Shown here: positions 5,417-6,343 of the stretch, piece by piece
Position numbering within the stretch: the stretch's first letter is position 1
Layout of the letters: every line of letters begins with the position of its first letter
Origin: Anditalea sp035461405
GTDB lineage: Bacteria; Bacteroidota; Bacteroidia; Cytophagales; Cyclobacteriaceae
Assembly: GCA_035461405.1 (NCBI GenBank)
Contig: DATHVH010000298.1
Coordinates: 1-6,343, forward strand
DNA: 6,343 nucleotides
Direction of reading: 5' to 3'
Notes under the pieces: generated by a model
Seen by the model: only the letters and a program-made list of their open reading frames with translations
The model's database searches: none
What the model was told of the DNA's origin: nothing
Program-made: the position numbers and the translations under genes

Positions 5417-6280
5417 ATGAGGCAACTTAAAATTAGCAAACAGATTACCAATAGAGAGAGCCAGTCTCTAGACAAATATTTACAGGAAATAGGTAAGGTA
5501 GACCTTTTGACAGCGGACGAAGAAGTAGTTCTCGCAAAGAGAATACGTGAAGGTGACCAGCTTGCTCTTGAAAAATTAACCAAAGCCAACCTAAGGTTTG
5601 TGGTTTCTGTAGCTAAGCAATATCAAAATCAAGGACTCTCTTTAGGTGATTTGATCAATGAAGGCAACTTAGGTCTGATCAAAGCCGCTCAGCGTTTTGA
5701 TGAGACTAGAGGTTTTAAATTTATATCTTATGCCGTATGGTGGATCAGGCAATCCATTTTGCAAGCATTGGCAGAACAGTCCAGAATTGTAAGGCTTCCT
5801 TTAAACAGGGTAGGCTCCTTAAATAAAATCAGCAAAACTTTCTCTGAACTTGAGCAGAAATTTGAAAGAGAACCATCTCCGGAAGAATTAGCAGAAGTTT
5901 TGGAAGTGACAGCAGGTGAGGTAGTGGATACCATGAAAATTTCTGGTAGGCATGTATCTATGGATGCTCCATTTGTTCAGGGTGAGGAAAATAGTCTACT
6001 GGATGTCCTGGAAAATGACGGTGAAGAAAAGCCAGATGATGGTTTGATGAATGATTCTTTAAGAAAAGAAGTTCAGAGAGCTTTATCTACTCTTACGCAG
6101 CGGGAAGCTGACGTGATTACCCTTTATTTCGGACTTAATGGAGAACATGCCATGACACTGGAAGAAATTGGTGAAAAATTTAATCTTACAAGAGAAAGAG
6201 TTAGACAAATTAAAGAAAAGGCTATCAGAAGGTTACGTCATACCAGTAGAAGTAAGACACTTAAACCTTATCTGGGATAA
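5417..6280 (+). CDS. rpoD: Primary RNA polymerase sigma factor, Bacteroidota type
   Basis: This is the housekeeping sigma-70 factor (also called sigA) that directs RNA polymerase to most promoters. At 287 residues it lacks region 1.1 and the long non-conserved insert of E. coli RpoD, as is usual in Bacteroidota. Region 1.2 is at 17-47 (SLDKYLQEIGKVDLLTADEE). Region 2 is at 51-128, with NLRFVVSVAKQY, GDLINEGNLGLIKAAQRFD and the 2.3/2.4 helix YAVWWIRQSILQAL, followed by SRIVRLP. Region 3 is about 135-205. Region 4.2 has the helix-turn-helix LEEIGEKFNLTRERVRQIKEKAIRRLR (248-274). Region 2.4 differs from E. coli, which fits recognition of TAnnTTTG instead of TATAAT. The ATG at 5417 lies 86 bp after pnp with no terminator between, so co-transcription is plausible. 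A strong terminator follows. Confidence 0.97.
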   Translation: MRQLKISKQITNRESQSLDKYLQEIGKVDLLTADEEVVLAKRIREGDQLALEKLTKANLRFVVSVAKQYQNQGLSLGDLINEGNLGLIKAAQRFDETRGFKFISYAVWWIRQSILQALAEQSRIVRLPLNRVGSLNKISKTFSELEQKFEREPSPEELAEVLEVTAGEVVDTMKISGRHVSMDAPFVQGEENSLLDVLENDGEEKPDDGLMNDSLRKEVQRALSTLTQREADVITLYFGLNGEHAMTLEEIGEKFNLTRERVRQIKEKAIRRLRHTSRSKTLKPYLG

Positions 6281-6305
6281 AGACTAAAATCATTTATATT
6301 ATTAC

Positions 6306-6332
6306 AAAAAAGGGGGATTTCCCCCTTTTTTT
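6306..6332 (+). terminator. Rho-independent terminator of rpoD, possibly bidirectional
   Basis: Six A and five G residues (6306-6316) pair with five C and six T residues (6321-6331) around the loop ATTT, and the T-run extends to 6332. It begins 26 nt after the rpoD stop. The A-run on the left means it could also stop transcription arriving on the minus strand from beyond the window. Confidence 0.9.
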
Positions 6333-6343
6333 ATTACAATTCA

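Noticed and set aside
5386..5934. Minus-strand open reading frames over rpoD
   Set aside because: They lie opposite conserved sigma regions 1.2 to 3 and have no recognisable domain or promoter.

Overview
The window looks like chromosomal DNA of a Bacteroidota bacterium, probably of the Cytophagales type. This rests on several signs. The primary sigma factor is short (287 residues) and has no region 1.1. None of the genes has a Shine-Dalgarno sequence; all start after A/T-rich leaders. A TAnnTTTG-type -7 promoter element lies ahead of rpsO. The Lpt permease has a very large periplasmic part, and there is a small START-like protein of a kind mostly seen in this phylum. The assignment below phylum level is inference; no database search was possible.

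Layout. Positions 1-271 hold three tandem 104-bp-period repeats that read on the minus strand as broken tRNA-Met-like sequences, each carrying (or having lost) a GC-rich palindrome where the anticodon and variable regions should be. Positions 272-477 are A/T-rich and gene-free, with two small inverted repeats. All protein genes are on the plus strand: a START-like (SRPBCC-fold) protein (478-873), an LptF/LptG-family lipopolysaccharide export permease (954-2723), ribosomal protein S15 rpsO (2799-3074) closed by a strong intrinsic terminator, polynucleotide phosphorylase pnp (3189-5330), and the primary sigma factor rpoD/sigA (5417-6280) closed by a second strong terminator at 6306-6332.

How the genes relate. 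rpsO, pnp and rpoD form a housekeeping block for translation, RNA turnover and transcription initiation. The rpsO terminator separates rpsO from pnp unless read through. Between pnp and rpoD (86 bp) I see no terminator, so co-transcription is plausible. The permease belongs to the outer-membrane LPS transport machinery; its START-like neighbour has no assigned role.

Novelty. The protein-coding part is ordinary core genome, and I see no defence system, CRISPR array, prophage or complete insertion sequence. The most unusual structure is the tRNA-derived tandem repeat array at the left edge, which may continue outside the window. Second is the acidic insertion in the permease.
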